Shown: positions 33,337-44,548, counted from the stretch's first letter. The stretch: DNA of 64,000 bases from Sulfuriferula multivorans (GCF_003851125.1 NZ_BGOW01000001.1:62001-126000), one strand, 5' to 3'. Made by a program: numbers and translations. The notes: generated from the letters alone by a model not told the origin.

Positions 33337-33462
33337 TCATGGTTCCATACCATAATCATTGCGGTCTTCGCCGTCCGCGCCTTCTCGAATTTCGGGCAAG
33401 CGTTCCAATAACTGCGGCAAGGCCGTCTGCACGGTTTCCCGCACCAATCGAGTCGGGATCAT
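33337..33462 (-). pseudogene. Detached C-terminal piece of a HepT (DUF86) gene
   Basis: A 41-codon frame reads L-V-R-E-T-V-Q-T-A-L-P-Q-L-L-E-R-L-P-E-I, which is the last helix of HepT/DUF86 proteins (typical: V-W-x-T-V-x-x-x-L-P-x-L-x-x-x-L). The N-terminal part of a HepT gene, broken just before this region, is found about 980 bases upstream on the same strand (34439-34705). The TumE/TumA pair lies between. Detected only by joining the two pieces. Confidence 0.7.
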
Positions 33463-33570
33463 CAGGTGATCCTTGCTATCGCTCTGGCTCTACCGCCATA
33501 CGGGCCGTTTCGCGGGTAAGTTTCTCATCTATATTGTCGTGAGCGGCACCCTCGGGGTTTAAGCCCATCG

Positions 33571-33921
33571 CTATGCCGCAAGAATCTGGAATTCCGTGGC
33601 CTTGACGATGGGCCGCACGTGGCGATTCTCCCGGCGCATTTCCACGATCCCATAATTGGACATGGTTTTCAGGGTACGGGAAAGATTACCTGGTTTGCGC
33701 CCAGTAATGACAGCCAGGCCGCTGATGGATTCCGGCTGTGCATCGCGTATGGTCTTGAGCAAGGCGCGGTTTTCGTCGCTCAGAACTTCGGCTAAAGACT
33801 TCATCGAGGTGAACCAGATTTTGGGTTCGCCAGGTTTGGGCTTGTATTCGCCCTTGGCGATTGCCAACATACGCTCGCGGATTTTCTCTTGGGGCATGAT
33901 CCCGATTGCGATTTTTTTCAT
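33571..33921 (-). CDS. Winged-helix antitoxin-like regulator (TumA / HVO_A0114 type)
   Basis: 116 residues. After a basic N-terminus, L-L-K-T-I-R-D-A, then I-S-G-L-A-V-I-T-G-R-K-P-G-N-L-S-R-T-L and Y-G-I-V-E-M form a MarR/ArsR-like winged helix. Such proteins are encoded directly after DUF6516/TumE proteins and are taken as their antitoxins. It overlaps the tumE stop by four bases (ATGA). In this order (toxin first) it would also repress the palindrome upstream of tumE. Confidence 0.75.
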   Translation of the reverse strand: MKKIAIGIMPQEKIRERMLAIAKGEYKPKPGEPKIWFTSMKSLAEVLSDENRALLKTIRDAQPESISGLAVITGRKPGNLSRTLKTMSNYGIVEMRRENRHVRPIVKATEFQILAA

Positions 33922-34280
33922 TTTCGTGCTTCCTCTAATACGCAGTCTACTTCGGTGAAAAAGTCGGCCAGTAACTGGTAGACATCCCTGAATTCATAAG
34001 GAACGCCCTTGTCCGCCACGTGGCGGTGTTTGTGGTCATACGGCAGACGCTGACCCACAAACTTGAATTTCCTGGGCGGCTTTATGGCGTGGCTGTTGTC
34101 GTAGCCCAAAACCCGCTTTCCGTATGGCTCGTGCAGTGTGAGCGAATAGCGGATGCCGTGCGGAATATCAGCTGTTGCCGGGACTCGCCAAGCTTCAACT
34201 TTGACCCAGTAGCCACCCTCCTGGTCGATGGTATAGCCGTTGAGATCCAGAAGAGTTTCAAGTCCGGTATCAGCCTGCAT
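33918..34280 (-). CDS. TumE-like toxin (DUF6516 family)
   Basis: 120 residues. It shows the family pattern: W-V-K-V-E-A-W near the N-terminus, I-R-Y-S-L-T-L-H-E-P-Y-G-K-R-V-L-G-Y-D-N, then H-K-H-R and F-x-D-V-Y-Q-L-L-A-D-F-F. It starts 9 bases after a clean palindrome and an apparent promoter. Biochemical activity of this family is not known to me. The pair has landed within a hepT gene. Confidence 0.72.
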   Translation of the reverse strand: MQADTGLETLLDLNGYTIDQEGGYWVKVEAWRVPATADIPHGIRYSLTLHEPYGKRVLGYDNSHAIKPPRKFKFVGQRLPYDHKHRHVADKGVPYEFRDVYQLLADFFTEVDCVLEEARK

Positions 34281-34288
34281 AACTTACC

Positions 34289-34335
34289 TTATCACCAGTT
34301 GATAAACATTGTATGCCGTTTGAAAAAGAACTCAA
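34289..34335 (-). promoter_or_regulatory. tumE promoter and operator
   Basis: On the minus strand TTGAGT (34335-34330), 16-base spacer, TACAAT (34313-34308). Between the -10 and the tumE ATG lies TTATCA-CCAGT-TGATAA (34289-34305), a perfect six-base inverted repeat well placed as operator for the coupled winged-helix protein. Confidence 0.6.
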
Positions 34336-34438
34336 GAGGTAACCGTTGATCCATTGCATTGGCCCCCCGCGTCCTTAATGATATAGGCCGCCGTTACTTC
34401 ATTGCTGAAGTAAGCTGACGACCCAAGGCCATACCATA

Positions 34439-34705
34439 TCACCTCGTACAAGCACATGCCCCGCGCGGCAGCATGCCTTTCATGTTTTTCCACGGCAAAT
34501 CGGTGTGTTGTTCGAGGAAGTCAGCGTGGCTCTGCAGCAGCTTGGTCGCAGCTTCGCCGATGATGACGATATTCAGGATCACGGCTGGCTGAGTACGCTT
34601 GTCGGCAAGAAAGTCTTCCTTGACCATGCCTTCGACGTAGCTGCATGCTTGCTGGGCGGCTTCAAGCATGTGATCGAGGTAATCAACAAGGCGGCTCTCA
34701 CTCAT
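34439..34705 (-). pseudogene. HepT (DUF86) HEPN toxin, truncated
   Basis: 88 codons. L-V-D-Y-L-D-H-M-L-E-A-A, V-I-I-G-E-A-A-T-K-L and P-W-K-N-M-K-G-M are the standard HepT landmarks, but the frame then reads L-P-R-G-A-C-A-C-T-R and stops. The expected continuation R-N-x-x-x-H-G-Y, which holds the HEPN ribonuclease residues, is missing; a piece of the last helix survives at 33337-33462. Overlaps mntA by four bases. The toxin should be inactive. Confidence 0.85.
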
Positions 34706-34992
34706 ACCGGAATGGCCTCTGCAAGCACTTGATCGCGGAACTTCGGTGGCAAGTCGCCGGGGGTAAGCAGATCGACAGGGACGCCGAGCAGTTCTTCCAA
34801 TTCGACTTGCAAGCCGCCAAGGTCGAACAGGGTAGCGCCGGGCAAGGCGTCTACCAGCAAATCCAGGTCACTGCCGTCGTGGTCATCGCCGTGCAGCGCG
34901 GAACCAAATACACGCGGGTTAGTGGCGCGGAAGCGACTTGCCGCAGCGCGCACAGCGCTGCGTTTCTGGTCAAGCGCAACAGAAGGTTTCAT
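34702..34992 (-). CDS. mntA: MntA-like minimal nucleotidyltransferase antitoxin
   Basis: 96 residues from the ATG at 34992; an upstream start at 35010 would add six residues. V-F-G-S-A-L-H-G-D-D-H-D-G-S-D-L-D-L-L-V-D carries G-S-x-x-x-G and the D-x-D metal pair of MNT proteins. MntA AMPylates HepT in functional pairs. Its partner here is broken, so it is an orphan, though its own frame looks intact. Confidence 0.87.
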   Translation of the reverse strand: MKPSVALDQKRSAVRAAASRFRATNPRVFGSALHGDDHDGSDLDLLVDALPGATLFDLGGLQVELEELLGVPVDLLTPGDLPPKFRDQVLAEAIPV

Positions 34993-35101
34993 GCGAGATT
35001 CCCATAACATAATCCGGTTTCATGATAAACGAACATCGACCTACGTCAGTATTTTCTCTGCTGGGCAAGATACATCTCACGAAGCGGTTTCCCCCCTGTC
35101 A

Positions 35102-35629
35102 TCACCCCGGTCGTGGCAAAATCAGCGCTTCAGGCAAGTTTTCCGCTTTATGCCCCATGCGCGCGATTGCATCCTGGCGCAAACCGTTGAAGGTATTCAG
35201 CAGCATCAGGCTATATTCTTTGACCAGCGCCAGGTCTTCGGCAAACTTTTCTGGCTCGGTCAGGTATTCATGAACCAGGCGATTACGCAGATTGCGCGCT
35301 TCAAGCCACTGTTCCGTGCTGGTTAATACGCCCAGCCGCTCGGCGCGATTGAGTGTTTCGATTTGACTGCCTGGCGTCTCGGCAAGCGCAAGCAGCCAAC
35401 GCGGGAATAACTTATTCGCCATCGTATCCTGCATTTTGCCAAAACGGGACACGAAGGCTTCGAGTCGCTCGGCAATTGCCGGCGCATGTTCCAGATTGCG
35501 TACCCACTCCGCATCGATCGTCTGACTGAACAGGCTGTTCCAGCTATACGACAGATGCTTTCCTTCGCGTGCGACTATTTCCAGGGTTTGCAGAAAACGC
35601 GCAATTGGCAAGCCGGTAGTCTGGTTCAT
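35102..35629 (-). CDS. HEPN-like toxin partner of a nucleotidyltransferase
   Basis: 175 residues, mostly helical. R-N-L-R-N-R-L-V-H-E-Y (about 113-123) holds an R-x4-6-H HEPN ribonuclease motif. A four-base overlap with an MNT gene makes a HEPN/MNT module, distinct in sequence from the HepT/MntA remnant next to it. The protein is longer than HI0074-type partners (about 130). Toxic activity is inferred from context. Confidence 0.72.
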   Translation of the reverse strand: MNQTTGLPIARFLQTLEIVAREGKHLSYSWNSLFSQTIDAEWVRNLEHAPAIAERLEAFVSRFGKMQDTMANKLFPRWLLALAETPGSQIETLNRAERLGVLTSTEQWLEARNLRNRLVHEYLTEPEKFAEDLALVKEYSLMLLNTFNGLRQDAIARMGHKAENLPEALILPRPG

Positions 35630-35925
35630 AGCTTTACCCCTGTACTGGCGGCTTGCTCATGGATCGGTTTTCGTGGTGTTGACGGGTCAAGCACCAGAAC
35701 ATCGATAGGCTGGTCGCCGATACGTAACTGCAGCCTGGCGACCAGCTGCATGGTTTTGCGTTCCAGCTCCGCGGTGATCGAAGGTAGCTCAACGAGCAGA
35801 TCAATATCGCCGCCCCGCGCATCGTCGTCAATCCTCGAACCGAACAGCTTCACATTCGCCTCGATACCGAAAACCTCATGGACGGTATCGCGGATAATTT
35901 TCTGTGTTTTCTGGGAAAGCCGCAT
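35626..35925 (-). CDS. Minimal nucleotidyltransferase (MNT) antitoxin
   Basis: 99 residues. V-K-L-F-G-S-R-I-D-D-D-A-R-G-G-D-I-D-L-L-V-E contains the G-S-R and D-I-D metal-binding motif of MNT enzymes. Pairs with the overlapping HEPN gene. The motif is complete, so the module may be functional, unlike its neighbour at 34.4-35.0 kb. Confidence 0.88.
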   Translation of the reverse strand: MRLSQKTQKIIRDTVHEVFGIEANVKLFGSRIDDDARGGDIDLLVELPSITAELERKTMQLVARLQLRIGDQPIDVLVLDPSTPRKPIHEQAASTGVKL

Positions 35926-36004
35926 GGTTTAGCTATTCGTTTTATCAATTACTTAACGGCATGTATTTTACCTGAACCTGCAAACAGCCCTTGCGCACCT
36001 GTTG

Positions 36005-36745
36005 TTACAATCGCACGCTGCGCCCGCCGTCCACCGTCAGCACCTGCCCGGTCACATAGCCGGCATCGGATACCAGATAGCGCACCGCACGTGCGATGTC
36101 TTCGGGTTCGCCAGCCTGTTTGAGGATGGTGTGGGAGATGATGCGCTGGCGTGACAGCTCATCGAACATGGTATCGTCTTCAGGCCATAAAATCGGCCCC
36201 GGCGCGACGGCATTGACGCGTACTTCCGGCCCCAGCTCCCGAGCCAGCGAGCGCGTCAACCCGACCACGCCGGCCTTGGCGATGCTGTATACCGCGTAGC
36301 TTTTCATAGGCCGCTCGGCGTGGATATCGGCGATGTTGACAATGCAACCGTGGCGACGGCGCAGCTCATTGGCCGCCGCCTGCGACAGGAACAGCGGCGC
36401 TTTCAGGTTGGTGCCGATCAGGTCGTCCCAGTTGGATTCGTTGATTTCGCCGATGGGCGTGGAGTAGAAACTGGAGGCGTTGTTGATCAGCACGTCCAGG
36501 CTGCCGTAGGTTTCCACGGTAGTCGCGATCATGTTGGGGAATGCTTCGGTTTTGAGCAAATCACCCTGGATCAGGGTCACCGAACCCGCACGGATGGTGT
36601 TGAGTTCATCCTGTAGCGCGCGTGCCTGCTGCACCGAGGTATGATAATGCACCATCAGATTGGCGCCTTCGCAATGCAATAGGCGGCAGATTGCTGCGCC
36701 CACTCGTTTTGCCCCACCCGTAATCAATACCGTTTTGCCTTGCAT
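36005..36745 (-). CDS. Pteridine-reductase-like SDR (FolM/PTR1 type)
   Basis: 246 residues. T-G-G-A-K-R-V-G replaces the classical T-G-x-x-x-G-x-G and is typical of PTR1/FolM, NADPH-dependent dihydro(mono)pterin reductases. N-N-A-S-S-F, Y-S-I-A-K (catalytic Tyr/Lys) and V-D-G-G-R complete the fold. It diverges from the MidA-like methyltransferase across 59 bases, a pairing I recognise from betaproteobacteria. Likely role in folate or biopterin reduction. Confidence 0.85.
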   Translation of the reverse strand: MQGKTVLITGGAKRVGAAICRLLHCEGANLMVHYHTSVQQARALQDELNTIRAGSVTLIQGDLLKTEAFPNMIATTVETYGSLDVLINNASSFYSTPIGEINESNWDDLIGTNLKAPLFLSQAAANELRRRHGCIVNIADIHAERPMKSYAVYSIAKAGVVGLTRSLARELGPEVRVNAVAPGPILWPEDDTMFDELSRQRIISHTILKQAGEPEDIARAVRYLVSDAGYVTGQVLTVDGGRSVRL

Positions 36746-36804
36746 GGCTTAATTCCTTATCCTCTCGGTTTCGCCGATGATCAACCCAGCACCTTGTACA
36801 TCCT

Positions 36805-37953
36805 ATGTCTTTGCCCACACCTGGCCCTGAAGCGCTCGCCCATAGTACCGCGCTCTCCCATCATATAGCGGATGTTATTCACCAAACCGATGGCTGGATC
36901 AGCTTCGCCCGTTACATGGAGCTGGCGCTGTATGCGCCCGGCCTGGGATATTACAGCGGCGGCGCAGCCAAATTCGGCGCTGCAGGGGATTTTGTCACCG
37001 CGCCGGAAATTTCTCCACTGTTTGGCCGCAGTCTGGCGCGACAGGTAGCGCAGGTGCTGCAAATATGCAGCGGTGACGTGCTGGAGGCCGGCGCCGGGAG
37101 CGGACGATTGGCATGCGACCTGCTCAACGAACTGGCCACGCTGGGCTGTTTGCCGCAGCACTATTACATCCTCGAACTGAGTGCCGACTTGCGTGAACGC
37201 CAGCGCGCGACCATCCTGAAACAGGCTCCGAAAATGCTTGCGCGCGTGGAGTGGCTGGATAGACTACCGGAATCTTTCACCGGCTGTGTAGTGGGCAACG
37301 AGGTGCTGGACGCCATGCCGGTGAATGTGGTGCACTGGACGCAGGATGCCGTGTTCGAGCGTGGTGTGGCATGGGCGGACAACACTTTCGTGTGGCACGA
37401 CCAGGCCATTACCAGCGGGCGTTTGTACGATGCGGCGCGTGCGCTCGATGTACCTGCCGGCTATGTCAGCGAAATCAATCTGGCGGCAAGCGCATTCATC
37501 AAGAGTCTGGCGCAGTGCCTGCAATGCGGTGCGCTGGTGTTGATCGACTACGGTTTTGGCGAGCGCGAGTACTATCACCCGCAACGCAACCGAGGCACGC
37601 TGATGTGCCATTACCGTCATCGTGCGCATGACGACCCGTTCTATTTTCCCGGTCTGCAGGACATTACCGCCCATGTGGATTTCACTGCGATTGCCGTGGC
37701 CGGCATCGAGGCAGGAATGCACCTGGGCGGCTATACCAGTCAGGCGCAATTTCTGATCAATTGCGGCATCACTGATCTGTTGGCGCAAACTCCGGCGAGT
37801 GATGCAGGCAAGTATCTACCCCAGGCCAGCGCGCTGCAAAAACTGATGAGCCCCGCCGAAATGGGCGAACTGTTCAAGGTGATTGCCTTGTGCAAGGGCA
37901 TGGACCCAGCCTTGCTTGGCTTTGTGCAGGGCGATCAACAACGTAAATTGTAG
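36805..37953 (+). CDS. MidA/NDUFAF7-family SAM-dependent methyltransferase (DUF185)
   Basis: 382 residues. M-E-L-A-L-Y-A-P-G-L-G-Y-Y, G-D-F-V-T-A-P-E-I-S-P-L-F-G and V-L-E-A-G-A-G-S-G-R-L are classic MidA features; G-N-E-V-L-D-A-M-P-V follows. The eukaryotic relative NDUFAF7 methylates an arginine of a complex I subunit; bacterial targets are not established. The last 19 bases overlap the convergent PEP-CTERM gene. Confidence 0.92.
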   Translation: MSLPTPGPEALAHSTALSHHIADVIHQTDGWISFARYMELALYAPGLGYYSGGAAKFGAAGDFVTAPEISPLFGRSLARQVAQVLQICSGDVLEAGAGSGRLACDLLNELATLGCLPQHYYILELSADLRERQRATILKQAPKMLARVEWLDRLPESFTGCVVGNEVLDAMPVNVVHWTQDAVFERGVAWADNTFVWHDQAITSGRLYDAARALDVPAGYVSEINLAASAFIKSLAQCLQCGALVLIDYGFGEREYYHPQRNRGTLMCHYRHRAHDDPFYFPGLQDITAHVDFTAIAVAGIEAGMHLGGYTSQAQFLINCGITDLLAQTPASDAGKYLPQASALQKLMSPAEMGELFKVIALCKGMDPALLGFVQGDQQRKL

Positions 37954-38816
37954 GGTTCATGCAGAGGCTGGCGCCGGTCACGTTTTTTTCTAAGCCACGC
38001 CATACCCAGCAAACCTGCGGCAATCAAGGCCAGCGATGCAGGCTCCGGTACCGGATTGGGCGTCACCCGATCAGTCAGAGTGGAAACGGGTGCGGCCGTA
38101 CCGCGCAAGACAGGCGGGGTTGCAGGCGAGTCGCTGAGCGGCACATTTAGTGGCATAAACGGGCCGAGAGGTGGATTGCCTGCAATGGGCGGGTTGTCAG
38201 CCGGGCGCTCAGGTTGCTGCTGCCCGCCAGGTGGCGCGGGGCTTACGCCGGGATCCGTGTTAGGTCCGGGATTGCCACCGGGCTGCAGTTTACCACCCCC
38301 ACCACTCGCTGGCGCGTTACCACCAGGCGGAGTGCTGCTACCACCTGTGCCTGGACCGGGCTGCGCATTACCTATAACCGGCTCACCCGTGCCATTTTTC
38401 TTATCCGTGCCAGGCGCTCCTTTGCCCTTTGGCGAATTTCCTGCATTCGATCCCGGGCCGGAGATGAAGAAACCGGAATGGTCGTCGAGCGCAATGAAGT
38501 CACTACCACTACACGGAATGGCGCAATCATCCGCTCCCCGTATATCTCCAGCCTGACCGGCAAGATTGCCCTGTGGGTTGTCAGCGAATTGTTGCAGTGG
38601 GTGTGTCGCTGGCTTGTTACCGGACAATAGCGCATTACCCGCCGAATCCAGTCCGCTCACGAACACGGGGTGATGGTGGTCGCCAGGCTTGTTACGTGCA
38701 GGCGGCACACGATCGATGGCAGTGCTGCTCTGAAAATAACTTCTCACACCCTGCGCCAGCAGGATGCTCAACAGCATCAGCACGATGGCCAGGATAATTC
38801 TTTTTCTGGTAAACAT
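37935..38816 (-). CDS. PEP-CTERM sorted surface protein, Pro/Gly-rich
   Basis: 293 residues from the ATG at 38816 with a GAGG ribosome site (a TTG at 38831 is the alternative). An N-terminal membrane anchor or signal (I-I-L-A-I-V-L-M-L-L-S-I-L-L-A) is followed by a long low-complexity Pro/Gly/Asn middle. It ends V-P-E-P-A-S-L-A-L-I-A-A-G-L-L-G plus a basic tail (W-L-R-K-K-R), the PEP-CTERM signal processed by exosortase. PEP-CTERM proteins are usually linked to exopolysaccharide production, in keeping with the locus upstream. No exosortase gene is in the window. Confidence 0.87.
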   Translation of the reverse strand: MFTRKRIILAIVLMLLSILLAQGVRSYFQSSTAIDRVPPARNKPGDHHHPVFVSGLDSAGNALLSGNKPATHPLQQFADNPQGNLAGQAGDIRGADDCAIPCSGSDFIALDDHSGFFISGPGSNAGNSPKGKGAPGTDKKNGTGEPVIGNAQPGPGTGGSSTPPGGNAPASGGGGKLQPGGNPGPNTDPGVSPAPPGGQQQPERPADNPPIAGNPPLGPFMPLNVPLSDSPATPPVLRGTAAPVSTLTDRVTPNPVPEPASLALIAAGLLGMAWLRKKRDRRQPLHEPYNLRC

Positions 38817-39174
38817 GGTATGCCTCTTCAATGGTTCACTGAAAATAGCAAAACCTGTGCCGACTTGCTTATCCTGCGGATGATCCTCGTGTGATTGCAG
38901 AAAACGCTATAAAACCGGGCGGTATCGGTACATCAGTAGTCGACATGCGCCAACAGCCGTTTACCCGCTGCAGGGCGGTGTCGAATTTTCAAAGCAATTG
39001 CCGATTTCCTGGCGCAGGCGGCGTGGTTTGTTCAACCGGGGAAAGATAATCGTGAACCACGAAGCAACACAGGGAAGACAAAAGGTAAAAAATCAAGCCG
39101 AAGAGTTGTCTTCGATTCTACTTCTCGTTTTCTCTGCGCCCTCTGTGTTCTCGGAGGTTGGTACTGTTTTTAGT
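38817..39174. other. Intergenic region, no gene recognised
   Basis: 358 bases. A stretch on the plus strand near 39055-39160 (G-A-A-C-C-A-C-G-A-A-G-C-type opening, pyrimidine-rich end) resembles dispersed intergenic sequences seen in many Gram-negative genomes, and a short ORF over it has no family resemblance. On the minus strand TTTTATAG near 38910 may belong to the PEP-CTERM gene's promoter. Confidence 0.3.
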
Positions 39175-40335
39175 TCAATGCAGAGGCGGTGTGGGTTCGG
39201 CTGATTCGGGGATTTGCGCATGCACCAGTTCGCCCTCTGGATTGGGAAACAGCGGTGCACCACAATCGTCGCAATATTCCAGCGGCATGCGTTCATTCAG
39301 CAGCAGTACTTCGCCAATCCCGGCGGCGCGTACGATGGTCTCGATTTCGTTAGTCACTTCGGTGGCTTCATCTTCATTTCCAATCAGCGGCCACACCACG
39401 CCATGCAGCACGTCGTTCGAACCCACGCGGGTAAAACTGACCCGGTATTCTTCCAGCACATGATCATAGAAGGGCGCAATCACCACCCGCAGATTTGCTG
39501 CAGGCAAGGCGAGTACGGCTTTCAGGTAGTCCACGGTGGAACGCACACCCCAGCCGCGCCCGGACAGGTCAGACTCGCGCCAGGCATTGAAATACGCATT
39601 GGGCAACAATGTTTCGATGGCGCAAGCGGGCAACATGGTTTGCAGCACAGCACCGCCATAGGCCTGCCAGTCGCGCAACACCTGTTCGCGGCTGTGCTGC
39701 GCTTCCTGCCAGCGAAACACCGCCGCATCCGGCGCGACCATCACCGCGCCCACCACATAGCGCACATCGGCAACGAACGGGATGGCTTGAGCCAAACCAG
39801 CCGCATCCACATGCAAATCCTGTTCATGCTCTGCCGCATCCATCAAGCTGCGCGCAAATTTACGCGTGGCGGCGAACCCGCGCGGCAACTGATCCGGGCT
39901 GAACAGCACATCCACAAGCGCCAGACGTACATCCGCGGCCAGTACATGTCCGTGCAACTGGGTGCGCAGTTCCGCTAGCCGCGCTGGCGCAATCGCTCCG
40001 GCCGCAATGCTGTAGCGCGACCATGCCTGCACCGGTATGGCGATCAGCAGCAACTCCTGTCCATCTGCCTTGATCAGGCCGCTGCTACGCGCTTCGATGG
40101 CCTGCGCCAGGGCATCGTAGGCCGGCGGGTTGGCGGTCCAGAGTTGATCCAGGGCGGATTCCAGCGTGTCTTCCTGGCCCTTGTCGAGCACGCTATCAAT
40201 TTGCGCATCCAGTTGATGTACCCAAAAGCGGTCTTCCAGGCGACTGGCCGATACGCTGAGTGCGATAGCAAGCCGTAACAACTGTGTGGTGTCACGGCTC
40301 AAGCGCGGTGTGCGGGGAAGGCGGGGTCGTTTCAT
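39175..40335 (-). CDS. DUF2863 family protein
   Basis: 386 residues from the ATG at 40335 (M-K-R-P-R-L-P-R-T-P-R-L); longer starts run into the secA 3' end. This is a betaproteobacterial family without known function. Visible: an Ala-rich helical N-terminal half, then S-G-R-G-W-G-V-R-S-T-V-D and a C-terminal Cys pair Y-C-D-D-C-G-A-P-L-F with zinc-knuckle character. It follows secA on the same strand. Confidence 0.8.
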   Translation of the reverse strand: MKRPRLPRTPRLSRDTTQLLRLAIALSVSASRLEDRFWVHQLDAQIDSVLDKGQEDTLESALDQLWTANPPAYDALAQAIEARSSGLIKADGQELLLIAIPVQAWSRYSIAAGAIAPARLAELRTQLHGHVLAADVRLALVDVLFSPDQLPRGFAATRKFARSLMDAAEHEQDLHVDAAGLAQAIPFVADVRYVVGAVMVAPDAAVFRWQEAQHSREQVLRDWQAYGGAVLQTMLPACAIETLLPNAYFNAWRESDLSGRGWGVRSTVDYLKAVLALPAANLRVVIAPFYDHVLEEYRVSFTRVGSNDVLHGVVWPLIGNEDEATEVTNEIETIVRAAGIGEVLLLNERMPLEYCDDCGAPLFPNPEGELVHAQIPESAEPTPPLH

Positions 40336-40388
40336 CAGGATCGGTGTGTTGAAATGGGGCGGCCCGGTGAGAGCCTCCCCAAAGCGCG

Positions 40389-43115
<2,727 letters not shown>

Positions 43116-43196
43116 GGCTAAAGGGTAAATCCTTGACGCGTTGCGAGAAAATCAGGCAATGTTACCATACTCAGTCTTGCATTCCGAAGACAGTCC

Positions 43197-43643
43197 ATGC
43201 GCCCCACCCTACCCGCTCGCAAAGCCAACGCTTTTCTTGCCGAGAATGACAAATTGCGGCAACTCTCCACCCAGGTTCAGACGCTGCTCACCCTGCAACG
43301 CATCTGGGAAACGGTGGCTCCAGCAAATCTGGCCGGGGTATCCCATATTGGACAAGACGAGTTCGGTCAGACCACCATTTATTGCGACAATGGCGCAGTG
43401 GCCGCAAAACTGCGCCAGCAATTGCCTACTCTGGCAGAAGCATTACGCAGCAAAGGTGTCGCAACGGCATATCTGCAGGTGAAGGTGCGCGCTCAGGCCC
43501 TGCCGGTGCCAGAACGCACGGTGCAAAAACGGGAAATCAGCCGTGCCGGATTGGACAACATTGCTCGACTGAGCGATGGGCTTGAGGCTGGCGAGCTCAA
43601 GTCCGCACTGGACCATTTGCTCGCCCGCCACCGCCCCGATTAG
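43197..43643 (+). CDS. dciA: DciA family protein (DUF721)
   Basis: 148 residues. An N-terminal basic segment, L-T-L-Q-R-I-W-E-T-V-A-P and L-A-G-V-S-H-I, then I-Y-C-D-N-G-A-V-A-A-K-L-R and V-K-V-R-A-Q, matching the DUF721 domain. DciA loads or stimulates the replicative helicase DnaB where DnaC is absent. Divergent placement from secA is a pattern I recognise from betaproteobacteria. The polar tail is short. Confidence 0.82.
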   Translation: MRPTLPARKANAFLAENDKLRQLSTQVQTLLTLQRIWETVAPANLAGVSHIGQDEFGQTTIYCDNGAVAAKLRQQLPTLAEALRSKGVATAYLQVKVRAQALPVPERTVQKREISRAGLDNIARLSDGLEAGELKSALDHLLARHRPD

Positions 43644-43739
43644 CGAATTAAATACAACCCCTAAACACCGCAACAGAAAAGTTGGACGGCCTGGCCTGTT
43701 GGTGAGTTCAGGAGAATTCGCTGGGCAGCAAACCTTATA

Positions 43740-44522
43740 TCAGAAAGACCGCGTGAGCATTGCACCCGCGCCCCAGTCCGGGCTGGCGTTCGAAAAACCA
43801 TCCACGGCGTACACCTGGGCTTTCCAGTCCTGGTTGATCTTATGGCTGACAAATGCAGTCACGTCACGCTGCGACGCTCCCGCTGGGGTTACCTTCTGAC
43901 GCAAATCCAATATCAGGCCGCCACTGGTTTGTTGCGAGATTTTGTATACTCCGCCCAACGAGCCATAGAACACGTTGTCCAGTTTAAGTCCGGGCGCGTT
44001 GCCCATCACCTTGTAACCCACCGTGCCCAGGGCGGTGAACAGACCCATGGTTTTGTACATATCTACTTGTGCGGCATAGTCGTTCGAGCCGGTACCCAGG
44101 CCTTTTTTCTCATCCGCCGTTCCGAACTTGACTTTGCCGGTCAGGTCGATGAGGAATGGATTCGACCCGGTTTCACTATAGACGTTATAGGTGGCACCCG
44201 CCACGACATCACCCAGACCCGCTTCGGTAGTACGGGCAGTCTTGGCAGACCCCAGCACAATACCTCCCTGAGTCACGTTGCCGGGACCCGTAATCCGGAC
44301 ATAGGGAACGGTCAGCTGGAAAACCCAGCGCCCGGTTTCGTACTTGCCGGTAAGCGGGATATACAGGATGTCGGTGGACTGCGTGCCACCGTACTTGCCC
44401 GAACTGTAGTCCATGCCGGTGGTGAGACTGAAGCCGGAGTCCCCGGCGACTGCTTGGGCCGAGACCATAATCATGGCCGCGAGTACGCCAGCCCGAATAA
44501 CACTTTGAGTCATGTTTTTCAT
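43740..44522 (-). CDS. Outer-membrane beta-barrel protein
   Basis: 260 residues with a cleavable signal (A-G-V-L-A-A-M-I-M-V-S-A-Q-A-V-A followed by G-D). The mature part shows alternating hydrophobic strands, aromatic girdle residues and a terminal Phe (M-L-T-R-S-F), typical of barrel insertion signals. The pattern fits the alkane/phenol-type small transporter barrels, without a certain family. It follows a secreted repeat protein by 26 bases on the same strand, so the two are probably co-expressed. Confidence 0.7.
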   Translation of the reverse strand: MKNMTQSVIRAGVLAAMIMVSAQAVAGDSGFSLTTGMDYSSGKYGGTQSTDILYIPLTGKYETGRWVFQLTVPYVRITGPGNVTQGGIVLGSAKTARTTEAGLGDVVAGATYNVYSETGSNPFLIDLTGKVKFGTADEKKGLGTGSNDYAAQVDMYKTMGLFTALGTVGYKVMGNAPGLKLDNVFYGSLGGVYKISQQTSGGLILDLRQKVTPAGASQRDVTAFVSHKINQDWKAQVYAVDGFSNASPDWGAGAMLTRSF

Positions 44523-44548
44523 TACCTTACCTTAGAATTGCTGGAATA

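Noticed and set aside
33490-33497. GGCGGTAG on the minus strand, identical to the core of the ops/JUMPStart element used by RfaH
   Set aside because: It is only eight bases, lies about 460 bases before rfbF and beyond the hepT remnant, and lacks the rest of the JUMPStart element.
33339-33542. 67-codon + strand ORF in the rfbF-tumA gap
   Set aside because: It is antisense to the hepT remnant and has biased low-information composition.
38056-38556. 166-codon Gly/Pro-rich + strand ORF
   Set aside because: It is the complement of the Pro/Gly-rich PEP-CTERM gene, whose sorting signal shows the minus strand is coding.
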